From the NCBI GenBank assembly GCA_944358355.1, contig CALVQY010000008.1, positions 1 to 44,647 on the forward strand: 44,647 nucleotides of DNA. Reading direction: 5' to 3'. Below the pieces are notes generated by a model that saw nothing but the letters and a program-made list of their open reading frames with translations, made no database searches and was not told where the DNA came from. The translations under genes and the position numbers were made by a program. Source of the stretch: an uncultured Bacilli bacterium. Its GTDB lineage: Bacteria; Bacillota_I; Bacilli_A; RF39; UBA660. Of this stretch, positions 25,222-32,924 are shown in pieces; positions within the stretch are counted from its first letter, which is position 1; each line of letters begins with the position of its first letter.

Positions 25222-25456
25222 TCAAGCATATTTGTAAATTTATGTGTTTTACATAAATTTGCTATTATACTTGACATAAACTATTGGACTAACCTTTCCT
25301 TTAGTTTTATAGGGTCAGATAGTGTATAAATAGTTTCATAAATATTTACAATTCTATTATCTATCTAGTCTTTAGTGTTTTAACACAAGGAAATTACCTG
25401 TTCCTTTTATCTATTCTATATAGTTATTAACCATAATGCTAGGTTTAAAAGTAAAT
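25222..25456 (-). other. non-coding spacer, presumed part of DGR template RNA
   Basis: No open frame of note lies here. Near the RIT 1 end, AAATTTATGT and ACATAAATTT pair around a 5-nt loop (about 25238-25262), inside a looser outer pair TCAAG/CTTGA. The rest has no recognised motif. Position between TR and accessory genes fits the spacer that in known DGRs is transcribed with the TR and helps prime cDNA synthesis. RIT 1 separates it from the operon. Confidence 0.45.
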
Positions 25457-25499
25457 GCCGAACGCCGTTCGCATTGGACGGGCTATTGTTGTTCGCGTT
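25457..25499 (-). repeat. DGR template repeat, 3' part (43 nt)
   Basis: On the coding (minus) strand this is the 3' segment of the template repeat, with AAC/AAT codons and the invariant GGCGTTCGGC end. Against VR1 (29116-29158) it differs at six positions, and against VR2 at six. All differences are at A on the coding strand (T on the plus strand). The repeat breaks off at 25499 where the RIT 2 inverted repeat begins. Confidence 0.93.
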
Positions 25500-25580
25500 A
25501 TAGGACAAAATAAATTATGAGACAAAAAGATAATAATTGTTGAAATTACTATCTTTTTTTGTATTTTTTGTCTGATAATA
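25500..25580 (+). repeat. left terminal inverted repeat of RIT 2
   Basis: Begins ATAGGACAAAATAAATTATG. The inverted copy at 28788-28868 matches over 81 nt with two mismatches. Both ends are preceded by TTCGC(G/A)TT, extending the symmetry outward. Confidence 0.93.
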
Positions 25581-25638
25581 TATAATATTCTCTTGAAAAG
25601 TTTGATTCAGCTTTTCAAAGGGAGAGGATGTGATAGAA

Positions 25639-26880
25639 ATGAATCAAAAAATAAGAAAATTAATGTATCATAGTGAGGAGGTGTTAATGAACAATAATTT
25701 TTCTTTGGACAAAGTAAGTAAATTAAAAAAGCATTGGAAACAATTTAAAGTTTATTGTGAAGAAAATGATATATTGAGTTTTACCAATCAAACAATATAT
25801 TCTTTTCTACTTGAAAAATATAACATTAATTTTAATGAACAAAATACATTATCAAAAGAAGAAAATAAAATCGTAGAATCTATGAAAGCACTTATTAATA
25901 TAGATGATTTTGTTATGAATTATTTAAGTTCTATTAAAGTTAATAGAGGAATAATTTTATCGAATTATTATAGTGGCTTATTAGACAATTACTTAAGTTA
26001 TTGTAAAGACGTTTTAAATAATAAGGAGACTACTATTAAAGACAAACAAGTATTAATAAAAAACTTCTTTTATTATTTAGAAAATAAAAATGTAACAAAT
26101 ATTGAAAATATGGATAAAGATGTCATTAACAAGTATCTTGAAGATAATACTGAGCCATTATCAAGAAGAATTAGTATTTGTTGGAGCTTAAGATGCTTAT
26201 TCAATTATTTATTTACAGAAGAATTAGTACAAATTAATTATGAATATCTTATACCAGTTGTTAACAGAAATACTAAAAGTAGTTTACCAACTGTTTTTGA
26301 AAAAGAAGACGTAGAAAAAATATTAGACTATCTAAAATATGATACAACTAGCACGGCTAGCAGAAGACATTATGCAATGATTTTAATTGCTGCAAGATTA
26401 GGATTAAGAGGAATAGATATTAAGCATTTAAAGTGGTCTGATATAAATTGGAATGAGAAAACAATATATATAATTCAAGAAAAAACTAATAAACCTGTTA
26501 AATTACCTTTAACAAATGATATTGGTGATGCCATTATAGATTATATTAAATATGAAAGGCCATTTAAGATTAAGAAAGAAAATGACTATATTTTTATAAG
26601 ACATATATTCCCATATATTAAGTTAAGTGATTCCTTTTCATTTAATCATATAATAAAACGAGTTGCTAATAAAACAGGAATAGATTTATCGAAGTATGAA
26701 AAAAAAGGAATACATTCATTTAGAAGAACACTTGCAACTAGCTTACTAAATGATAATATTCCCATAACAACTATATCATCAACACTAGGCCATTGCAATA
26801 TAGATTCAACTAAACAATATTTAAGAACTAATGAAAAGAACTTAATCAAGTGTTTTTGCGAGGTCGATGATGAATTTTAA
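25639..26880 (+). CDS. tyrosine recombinase, first of RIT 2 trio
   Basis: The 413-residue protein is longer than its RIT 1 counterpart because of an extended N-terminal region (SAM-like helices to about residue 215). The catalytic domain has ARLGLRGIDI with the first Arg, KGIHSFRRTLATSLL (His and Arg), LGHCNIDSTK and YLRT with the Tyr. The start is uncertain: ATG 25639 keeps the helix expected before the core-binding domain, but ATG 25687 has the best ribosome site (AGGAGG, 5 nt spacing) and GTG 25630 is also in frame. The 3' end overlaps the second gene by 14 nt. Confidence 0.88.
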   Translation: MNQKIRKLMYHSEEVLMNNNFSLDKVSKLKKHWKQFKVYCEENDILSFTNQTIYSFLLEKYNINFNEQNTLSKEENKIVESMKALINIDDFVMNYLSSIKVNRGIILSNYYSGLLDNYLSYCKDVLNNKETTIKDKQVLIKNFFYYLENKNVTNIENMDKDVINKYLEDNTEPLSRRISICWSLRCLFNYLFTEELVQINYEYLIPVVNRNTKSSLPTVFEKEDVEKILDYLKYDTTSTASRRHYAMILIAARLGLRGIDIKHLKWSDINWNEKTIYIIQEKTNKPVKLPLTNDIGDAIIDYIKYERPFKIKKENDYIFIRHIFPYIKLSDSFSFNHIIKRVANKTGIDLSKYEKKGIHSFRRTLATSLLNDNIPITTISSTLGHCNIDSTKQYLRTNEKNLIKCFCEVDDEF

Positions 26881-27820
26881 TAGTATATTTAAAGAAGAAA
26901 TAGTATCTTATATAAATTATAAGAAAAGTAATGGTTATTCCTTTAAATCTGAGATTGAAAAACTCAAAAATTTAGATAAATATTTAGTTGAAAATAATAT
27001 AAAAGAAAAAAAATTAACAAAAGAGCTAGTTATATCATTTATAGATAGCCACAAAGCAAGAAGTAAAACAGTTACTTTAGCATCTTATGCTAGTTTAATT
27101 AGGCAATTTGCAATATATTTATGTAGAATTGAAATTGATGCTTATATTATTCCAATAAATTATTATAGTGCTAAAAGGAACTTTATACCTTATATTTATA
27201 CAGATAATGAAATAAAATCTATTTTTACTACAATAAAAGAAAAATATTCTAACAATAATATTAGAAAGAAAAAACAAGTGTATCTAATATTCAAATTACT
27301 ATTTGGAACAGGTATGCGTATAAGTGAAGTACTTAATTTAAAATGTAAAAATATAAATTATGTAAAAAATAGTCTCAAAATAGAAGATACTAAAAATAAT
27401 TGTGATAGATTAATAATAGTAAGTGATAATTTAATTAAAGAACTACAAGATTATAATAAAGAATATAATAATGGCTTTGAATACTTTTTTGAAAATAGGA
27501 TTAATACCAAATATACAGTAGGGGACTTTTATTCTATATTTCGAAAAATTATTTTTAAGGCTAAAATCATGCATTTTGATAATGGACCAAGAGTACATGA
27601 TATTCGCCATACTTTTGCTGTTAATTCATATAGAAATGCAATTAAGAAAGGCTTTGATATAAATAATTATGTAGTTACTTTAGGTGTGTATATGGGACAT
27701 AAAACAGTATGTTCAACATATAAATATTTACATTTAACTATTGAATACTATCCGAATTTAAAAGAAAAAATAGGAAATATTATTACATTAGAAAAGGAGA
27801 TAGATTATGAAGATTTATAA
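26867..27820 (+). CDS. tyrosine recombinase, second of RIT 2 trio
   Basis: The 317-residue protein resembles the second recombinase of RIT 1 in both halves. Catalytic signatures are GTGMRISEVLNLK, R-V-H-D-I-R-H-T-F-A, YMGHKTVCST and KYLH. The spacing Y-M-G-H-K before the Tyr segment is shared with the RIT 1 gene. It overlaps both neighbours by 14 nt. An ATG at 26870 is equally possible. Confidence 0.9.
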   Translation: MMNFNSIFKEEIVSYINYKKSNGYSFKSEIEKLKNLDKYLVENNIKEKKLTKELVISFIDSHKARSKTVTLASYASLIRQFAIYLCRIEIDAYIIPINYYSAKRNFIPYIYTDNEIKSIFTTIKEKYSNNNIRKKKQVYLIFKLLFGTGMRISEVLNLKCKNINYVKNSLKIEDTKNNCDRLIIVSDNLIKELQDYNKEYNNGFEYFFENRINTKYTVGDFYSIFRKIIFKAKIMHFDNGPRVHDIRHTFAVNSYRNAIKKGFDINNYVVTLGVYMGHKTVCSTYKYLHLTIEYYPNLKEKIGNIITLEKEIDYEDL

Positions 27821-28784
27821 TATTACAGAAGCTTTATCAAGTTATTTTAATAATTATTTAAGACTACAAAAGAATGTAAGTAATAATACAATTATTTCTT
27901 ACAAATATACTTTTAAGTCATTAATTAAATATTTGATTACTAATAATATTACTACCTTAAAAGATTTTTCATTTAATGATTTTACAAGAGAAAATATTCT
28001 TGATTTCTTAAATGATGTAGAAAGTAAAACGTCTATATCTACTAGAAATCAAAGACTTGCTGCTATTAAATCTTTTTGTCAGTATTTACAATATGAGCCT
28101 ATAGAACATTTGACACAAATACAAAGAATATTAAAAATAAGAATGAAAAAATTTTCTGCTAAAGAAATAGACTTTTTAACAAAAGAAGAATTAACTTTAT
28201 ATTTAAATTCGATAGATATAGACAATAAAAAAGGCGTTAGAGATTATACATTAATTTCATTCATGTATGAAACTGGCTCTAGAATAAATGAGGTAGTTAA
28301 TGTAAAAATATGCGATTTACAGTTAGATGATAATTATAATGTTCTACTACATGGAAAAGGAAATAAATTAAGGAGGGTGCCTATAACAAATGAATTGAGG
28401 AATATGCTTTTAAAGTATATCAAAGCATTTAAATTAAATAGTACCTCTTATTTATTCCAAGGACAGAAAAATCAAAAATCATCAACAAAAATGATTACGC
28501 ACATTGTAAATAAGTATGCAAGTAAATCAAAAATAAATAAAAACATTCATCCACATGTTTTTAGACATACTAGGGCAATGCATTTATTAGAAGCGGGACT
28601 TACTTTAGTTGACATAAGAGATATTTTAGGGCATGTTTCTGTTAAAACTACAGAGATATATCTTAAAATAAATATAGAACTTAAAAGAAATGCAATATTA
28701 AATGTCTATGAAAATAATGATAGATTTGAAGAGCCAAGTTGGATTAAGGATGAAAATGTATTAAAAGATTTATTAGACTTATAA
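27807..28784 (+). CDS. tyrosine recombinase, third of RIT 2 trio
   Basis: The 325-residue protein contains the N-terminal segment TRNQRLAAIKSFCQY, nearly the same as in the third gene of RIT 1. Catalytic motifs are ETGSRINEVVNVK, HPHVFRHTRAMHLLEAG, ILGHVSVKTTE and IYLK. AAGGAG sits before the ATG. The right inverted repeat starts 3 nt after the stop. Confidence 0.92.
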   Translation: MKIYNITEALSSYFNNYLRLQKNVSNNTIISYKYTFKSLIKYLITNNITTLKDFSFNDFTRENILDFLNDVESKTSISTRNQRLAAIKSFCQYLQYEPIEHLTQIQRILKIRMKKFSAKEIDFLTKEELTLYLNSIDIDNKKGVRDYTLISFMYETGSRINEVVNVKICDLQLDDNYNVLLHGKGNKLRRVPITNELRNMLLKYIKAFKLNSTSYLFQGQKNQKSSTKMITHIVNKYASKSKINKNIHPHVFRHTRAMHLLEAGLTLVDIRDILGHVSVKTTEIYLKINIELKRNAILNVYENNDRFEEPSWIKDENVLKDLLDL

Positions 28785-28787
28785 ATT

Positions 28788-28868
28788 TATTATTAGACAA
28801 AAATTACAAAAAAAGATAGTAATTTCAACAATTATTATCTTTTTGTCTCATAATTTATTTTGTCCTAT
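28788..28868 (-). repeat. right terminal inverted repeat of RIT 2
   Basis: Inverted copy of 25500-25580 over 81 nt with two mismatches, ending GTCCTAT. Confidence 0.93.
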
Positions 28869-28904
28869 AATGCGAATTATAAGACATGTCTTATAATTCG
28901 TATT
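28869..28904. repeat. palindrome between RIT 2 and the 5' part of the TR
   Basis: CGAATTATAAGACA and its complement form an uninterrupted 28-nt palindrome, flanked by AATG and TATT. The outer TTCGTATT resembles TTCGCGTT at the left junction and the inverted TTCGCATT at the inner side, so three related 8-mers mark the crossover points. Confidence 0.85.
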
Positions 28905-28940
28905 GCCATTGTTGTTCACGTTCCACACGTTAGACGTACT
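28905..28940 (-). repeat. DGR template repeat, 5' part (36 nt)
   Basis: Coding-strand 5' part of the TR. Joined to 25457-25499 it gives 79 nt: 26 codons plus one base, eleven codons being AAC or AAT. Against VR1 (29159-29194) there are seven differences, all at coding-strand adenines. Confidence 0.93.
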
Positions 28941-28992
28941 AATGGTAATTCCCTACTATAATTTATTTAATCTAATTATAGTTTTTTAATTC

Positions 28993-29028
28993 AGTCACGA
29001 AAGAGAATGGTGTTTCTCTTTCGTGACT
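28993..29028. other. strong hairpin just after the DGR target gene, without a U-tract
   Basis: AGTCACGAAAGAGAA and TTCTCTTTCGTGACT form a perfect 15-bp stem around a 6-nt loop. It ends 1 nt before the stop codon of the target gene. On the coding strand it is followed by GAATTAAAAAAC, not a U-run, so it is a poor intrinsic terminator. Hairpin/cruciform structures just after the VR assist retrohoming in the Bordetella phage DGR, which this could parallel. Confidence 0.6.
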
Positions 29029-29029
29029 A

Positions 29030-30958
29030 TTAACTTCCTAACTGTATTTCAAAAGGTGAATTCAAGGTCCCATCACCATTTAAAATTTGCACGTTAGATT
29101 TTAGATTTAAAGAAGGCCGAACGCCGTCCGCATTGGACGGGCCATCGTCGTACGCGCTGCCACTGCCGCTCACGTTCCACACGAGAGACGAACTATATGG
29201 TGTTAAAGTCCAATAGTATGTATTATTTCCATATCTATCAAACTGACCTGACATTAATTCTCCAAATCTTAATAATCCTGCTTTAGCATCTGTTGTAGAT
29301 GAATTTGTACTACTCATATTGGTATCTGCATATTTTGCTAGTTTATATGAAGTGCCACTTCCTACTGTTCCTAGATACCAAGTGGTACTATCTTCTATCA
29401 TATCACTATATGTACTATCAACGTAATTTGTTAAATAGTCTCCGTTCAGGAATGCCCCTATTGTATTTGTACTTGAAAATGTTGTATTACTTCCAAAGGC
29501 ACTTGTTATAAAAGTTCCAGAACTCTTTAACGGTTCGGCACTTACTATTTTTGTACCACTACCATTTTCATGACTTACTATTCTATATAGATTATTTTCC
29601 TCATTTCCAAATCTTATATATTCTCCACTATACCTACTTGACAACAATGTTCCTGAAAGATTAGTATCATTATCTCCGTTTAAGCGATAAGGATTATCTA
29701 TTGTTCCATCCCCACTCACGATACGAACGCTAGATTTTAGATTTACAGATGGCCGAACGCCGTACGCACTGGACGGGCTATCGTAGTTCGCGCGGCCAGC
29801 GATGTTGCTCACGAGCCACACGTAAGACGTACTATATGGTGTTAAGGTCCACCAATAAAGTCCATTATTCAAATAGCCAGTTGAACTGCTTGCTCCTCTA
29901 TAACTTGTTACATACTCATAATAATTTAGTAAACCTACTGCATCAGTTACTATTGTCGTTTCTGCTGGCTTACTTGATGAGGTAGTCAAAGTAGCATTCC
30001 ATTTAGCATCTGTTACAATAAAATTCTCATAATCCCTTAAATTACCTAAGAAGCCATCAATACTTGTATCATTTAGCCACTCTTCCATATAACTTCCTGC
30101 AAAGTCTGTACTACCACTTGAATAATTAATTGCACTTATATTCCACTGTGTTACTAACTTAGTTGTCTTTGCTTCATTATTTACACTCACCGCTCTCCAT
30201 AACTTTCCGCTATACCAGATATAATTATTAGGGTCTGTTCCTGTTATAAAAGTATCTGTTCCATCATCATAAGTATCCCCATTATCTCCTACGTTTGCTA
30301 ATACTACTTCACTTACTGGGTCACCTTGGGTGTTAACTCCATTAACTACTATCTTTCCATGATAATGTTTATTTAAAACATCATTTCCTACTCCTTCTCT
30401 TATCCATACATATAGAGTATAGGTAACACTTCCTCCTGCTTCAAGAGAACCTGTTGCTATCTTATAGTTAGAGTCAGCTATTGATGATAGATTAGCAGGT
30501 GCTGCTGTATCTAGCTTATATCTTATATAATCTTTATTTAATTGGATATTCGCACAGTTTTCTTCTTCGTTATTAATCATATCTAAATCATCTTGTATAA
30601 ATACTTCATAATCTGCTGCTAAACTTCCTGTATTTTTTATTGTAAATACATATGGTTTTAATTTTAATCCTTCTTCATCAGACATAGGGTATTGTCCTGA
30701 TAGGTTGATATTATTACTACTATCTTCTCCAAAGTCTATATTTAATGTTCCTACTTTTATAACATTATAATCAGCTGACTTTGATACTGATGTAAAGACA
30801 GCATAGGCGCTACCTAGAGATATTATAGTTACACCTAATATTGAAAATAATGTTAATAATAATTGTCTTTTAGCCATTTTAGTTAGTGCTACTTCTTTGA
30901 AGTTATATTCTTCTATCTTTTCTTTAGTAATTTTTTTTCTATTATTAAATCTCTTCAT
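29030..30958 (-). CDS. DGR target: membrane-anchored protein with two variable lectin-like domains
   Basis: This 642-residue protein begins with a basic cytoplasmic stretch and one membrane segment (about 35-55, LLLTLFSILGVTIISLGSA). A camelysin/TasA-like beta region follows, K-V-G-T-L-N-I-D-F to about 200. Two related C-terminal domains with the DUF6273-like pattern come next: about 215-415 and 420-642. Each ends Y-W-x-L-T-P-Y-S, a variable stretch, then G-V-R-P-S-x-N-L-K-S. The variable stretches are the DGR variable repeats. It is probably surface-displayed, binding varied ligands. The start at 30958 (ATG) is preferred over GTG 30970, which adds four residues; the ribosome site is weak. 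A promoter lies just upstream. Confidence 0.85.
   Translation of the reverse strand: MKRFNNRKKITKEKIEEYNFKEVALTKMAKRQLLLTLFSILGVTIISLGSAYAVFTSVSKSADYNVIKVGTLNIDFGEDSSNNINLSGQYPMSDEEGLKLKPYVFTIKNTGSLAADYEVFIQDDLDMINNEEENCANIQLNKDYIRYKLDTAAPANLSSIADSNYKIATGSLEAGGSVTYTLYVWIREGVGNDVLNKHYHGKIVVNGVNTQGDPVSEVVLANVGDNGDTYDDGTDTFITGTDPNNYIWYSGKLWRAVSVNNEAKTTKLVTQWNISAINYSSGSTDFAGSYMEEWLNDTSIDGFLGNLRDYENFIVTDAKWNATLTTSSSKPAETTIVTDAVGLLNYYEYVTSYRGASSSTGYLNNGLYWWTLTPYSTSYVWLVSNIAGRANYDSPSSAYGVRPSVNLKSSVRIVSGDGTIDNPYRLNGDNDTNLSGTLLSSRYSGEYIRFGNEENNLYRIVSHENGSGTKIVSAEPLKSSGTFITSAFGSNTTFSSTNTIGAFLNGDYLTNYVDSTYSDMIEDSTTWYLGTVGSGTSYKLAKYADTNMSSTNSSTTDAKAGLLRFGELMSGQFDRYGNNTYYWTLTPYSSSLVWNVSGSGSAYDDGPSNADGVRPSLNLKSNVQILNGDGTLNSPFEIQLGS
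29116..29194 (-). repeat. DGR variable repeat VR1 (C-terminal domain)
   Basis: 79 nt, same length as the joined TR, differing at 13 positions. All 13 are adenine positions of the TR on the coding strand. It encodes N-V-S-G-S-G-S-A-Y-D-D-G-P-S-N-A-D-G where the TR has mostly Asn codons. Confidence 0.95.
29752..29833 (-). repeat. DGR variable repeat VR2 (internal domain)
   Basis: 82 nt. The substitutions relative to the TR (about eleven) are all at coding-strand adenines in my alignment, plus one in-frame 3-nt insertion near the middle. It encodes L-V-S-N-I-A-G-R-A-N-Y-D-S-P-S-S-A-Y-G. Confidence 0.92.
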
Positions 30959-30985
30959 TATAATCAACACCCTATCTTTATGTAT

Positions 30986-31014
30986 AGTATAACAAATATT
31001 AGAAGAGTAATCTA
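30986..31014 (-). promoter_or_regulatory. probable promoter of the DGR target gene
   Basis: TATACT (30986-30991 on the minus strand) with an extended TGT just before it, and TAGATT 17 nt upstream as a weak -35. It lies 28 nt before the start codon. Confidence 0.6.
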
Positions 31015-31048
31015 GTACTTTTTGTATTTTGTTAATTAAAATATTGAT

Positions 31049-32599
31049 ATCCCGTTTGTGTATAAATTTAAATTTGGATATCCCGAATAGAAATAACTCA
31101 TATACATTAACCTATAGTACAATGTTTTTGTTGAGAAAATTATGTATGGAGGTATGTATATGAGTCGTAATTATTCTAACAAAAATCTAACTATATTAGA
31201 ACTAGGTAATATTGAATTTTACTTAAATGATGGTAAAAGTCCAGCAGAAATCGGTAAAATTTTAAATAGAGGTCCATCAGGTATTAGAAAAGAAATAAAA
31301 CATTACTCTTCTTATTTTGGTGTTGCAAGAAAATGTTCTAATTGTCTGAACAAAGATAATTGCCACCAAAAATTTCTCTGTGAAAATATTATAGATAAAC
31401 TAAAATGTTCTCAATGTAAATTTTGTGTTAATGCAGTTAAATATTGTCCTAATTATAAAGTTGAAAATGATTGTGAATTGTTAAAGAAAAATCATCACGT
31501 TTGTAATGGATGCGAACTTTATCACAAATGTAAAAAAGTAAAAATAAAGTATCAGGCTGAAACTGCAATAAAAAAACATGATATTGTACAAAGAGTTTCT
31601 AGAACTGATACTAAAGCTGATAAAGTTCCACAAGATTATAAAAATTATTTATCAGATAGAATAAAAAAAGGAATTTCACCAGATATTATTTTAAATACTT
31701 TACCTGAAAAATATAAAATGTTTAAAATATCAACACCTACTTTATATGATTGGATTGATAAAGGTTTACTTGATTGTTGTAATCTTGATTTAAGAAATAA
31801 AGTATCAAGAATACGTTATGGTTCAAATACACTTAAAAGGAATATGTTAAAGGCCATCAATTAAATGGAAGAAGTATTGAAAATTTAACTCAAGAGGAAA
31901 GAGAAAAAAGACCATTAGGTATTGCAGAGTTTGATACTGTTGAAGGCATTAAAGGCGGAGAACTATTATTTACGATTATGATTCCTTGTTTCTCTTTAAT
32001 GTTAGCCTTTAAAATAAAACACAAAACACAAGAAGAAATAGGAAGAATATTAGATGAACTAGAAAGAAAGTTAGGACGATATTTTTATATTTTATTTCAT
32101 AAAGCAATTCCTGACAATGGTGGTGAATTTACTGACTTTTTAATATTAGAAACTTCTATTTACAAAGATTTAGAAAAAAGATTAAAAGTATATTATACAC
32201 ATACTTATGCATCTTATGAAAAACCACATATAGAAAATAATCATATCTTATTAAGATGGTTAATAAAAAAAGGATATGACATTACATTATTGTCTTCAAA
32301 TGACATATTAAGTATTATTAATAGATTAAATAATTATCCACGTCCAACCAAAGAATATAAAACGACGTTACAATTATTAGAAGAAAAATTAGGGTATGAA
32401 ATATTGGAACTTTTGGATTTACACCATATTCCAATAGAAGAATTAAATATGAAAGACACAATATTAAAAAATCAAGAGCGAATGAAATGAGTTCATCTAG
32501 ACTCTTGATTTTTTAATTTGTGTGATTAGGATTAATTTTACCAACAAAGTTCACCTTTGTTGCTTATCAATTAATAAAATCGGGATATCCAAACGGGAT
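31049..32599 (+). mobile_element. IS30-family insertion sequence
   Basis: Inverted ends are ATCCCGTTTG (31049) and CAAACGGGAT up to 32599. Inside, TTTGGATATCCCGA also recurs inverted at both ends. The left copy carries about 17 extra bases between the two parts. It encloses one frameshifted IS30-type transposase gene. It lies about 35 nt upstream of the promoter of the DGR target gene, pointing away from it. Confidence 0.8.
31160..32490 (+). pseudogene. IS30-family transposase with a frameshift
   Basis: The N-terminal part (31160-31864) has an HTH region S-P-A-E-I-G-K-I-L-N-R-G-P-S-G-I-R-K-E-I, a run of paired cysteines (C-S-N-C, C-K-F-C, C-N-G-C) and S-P-D-I-I-L-N. Near 31840-31864 the sense shifts by -1 to GRSIENLTQEEREKR, and the rest of the DDE core follows: EFDTVEG (first Asp), PDNGGEF (second Asp) and KPHIENNH (Glu), ending at 32490. 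No standard slippery heptamer is visible, so the frameshift is probably an inactivating indel. The start at 31160 has GGAGG 7 nt upstream. Confidence 0.8.
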
Positions 32600-32661
32600 T
32601 TCATAATTTAAATTAACCTACTTTTTGTATTTTTTTATTTGCAGTTTCTACGCATTAAAAT

Positions 32662-32687
32662 AAAAAGATAGGCTTTATCAGCCTACC
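32662..32687 (-). terminator. terminator copy in the duplicated SASP 3' end
   Basis: Stem GGTAGGCT / AGCCTATC with a 5-nt loop followed by TTTTTA on the minus strand; a copy of the terminator at 34404-34429 with one stem change to a G-U pair. Confidence 0.65.
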
Positions 32688-32704
32688 CGATAAGTTTATA
32701 TTAC

Positions 32705-32851
32705 TTATTTATTAGTATAACTTCCGCTAACTTGATTTAATCCGTTTTGTACTAAACGTCTAGTGATTTCACCACCAACTGAACCGTTAGCACGACTAGT
32801 AGCATCTGGTCCTAAATTAACACCAAATTCATTAGCTATTTCATATTTCAT
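32705..32851 (-). pseudogene. 5'-truncated duplicate of the alpha/beta SASP gene
   Basis: The last 48 codons of the spore-protein gene at 34446-34661 are repeated here almost unchanged at the protein level, from [19 protein letters not shown] to the end. The first 23 residues are replaced by unrelated sequence leading into an 11-bp tandem repeat. An internal ATG could allow a short product, but no ribosome site precedes it, and the lost part includes the N-terminal region with the other conserved lysines. I call it a pseudogene created by segmental duplication. Confidence 0.85.
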
Positions 32852-32877
32852 CTTATCAATAGCTTGTTTTTTCAAAA

Positions 32878-32921
32878 TTTTACTGCAGTTTTACTGCAGT
32901 TTTACTGCAGTTTTACTGCAG
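32878..32921. repeat. four tandem copies of an 11-bp unit
   Basis: TTTTACTGCAG is repeated four times without change, between the end of the AlbA_2 gene and the truncated SASP copy. Each unit contains the palindrome CTGCAG. Confidence 0.95.
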
Positions 32922-32924
32922 TTT

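Larger units (their letters stand above)
25500..28868 (+). mobile_element. RIT element 2 inserted in the DGR template repeat
   Basis: Bounded by 81-nt terminal inverted repeats (25500-25580 and 28788-28868) and encoding three overlapping tyrosine recombinases. It splits the template repeat between its 43-nt and 36-nt parts. A 36-nt palindromic segment (28869-28904) also belongs to the inserted material. Recombinases two and three resemble those of RIT 1, but the inverted repeats of the two elements are unrelated, so they are distinct RIT types, not a duplication. Confidence 0.9.
32662..32869 (-). repeat. direct duplication of the SASP gene 3' end and its terminator
   Basis: About 208 nt matching 34404-34610 with few changes: terminator stem, stop codon and the last two thirds of the spore-protein gene. 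The match ends abruptly at 32869, inside the codons for K-Q-A. Confidence 0.9.

Noticed and set aside
25457..25499. Reading the VR-like stretch as a truncated VR or pseudogene
   Set aside because: Its differences from VR1 and VR2 are all adenine in this copy on the coding strand, with AAY codons at the variable positions, so it is the template rather than a target.
22054..28868. Prophage or integron reading of the six tyrosine recombinases
   Set aside because: No phage structural genes, cassettes or attC sites are present; two sets of three overlapping genes with their own inverted repeats fit RIT elements.
29299..29985. Plus-strand open frames opposite the DGR target gene
   Set aside because: They are antisense shadows of the target protein, have odd composition and no ribosome sites, and share the VR sequence only because it is on the other strand.
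31840..31864. Programmed frameshift in the IS30 transposase
   Set aside because: IS30 transposases are normally a single frame and the site GTTAAAG is not a canonical slippery sequence, so an indel is the simpler reading.
32878..32921. Possible CRISPR array
   Set aside because: Units are 11 bp and directly adjacent with no spacers; no cas genes are in the window.
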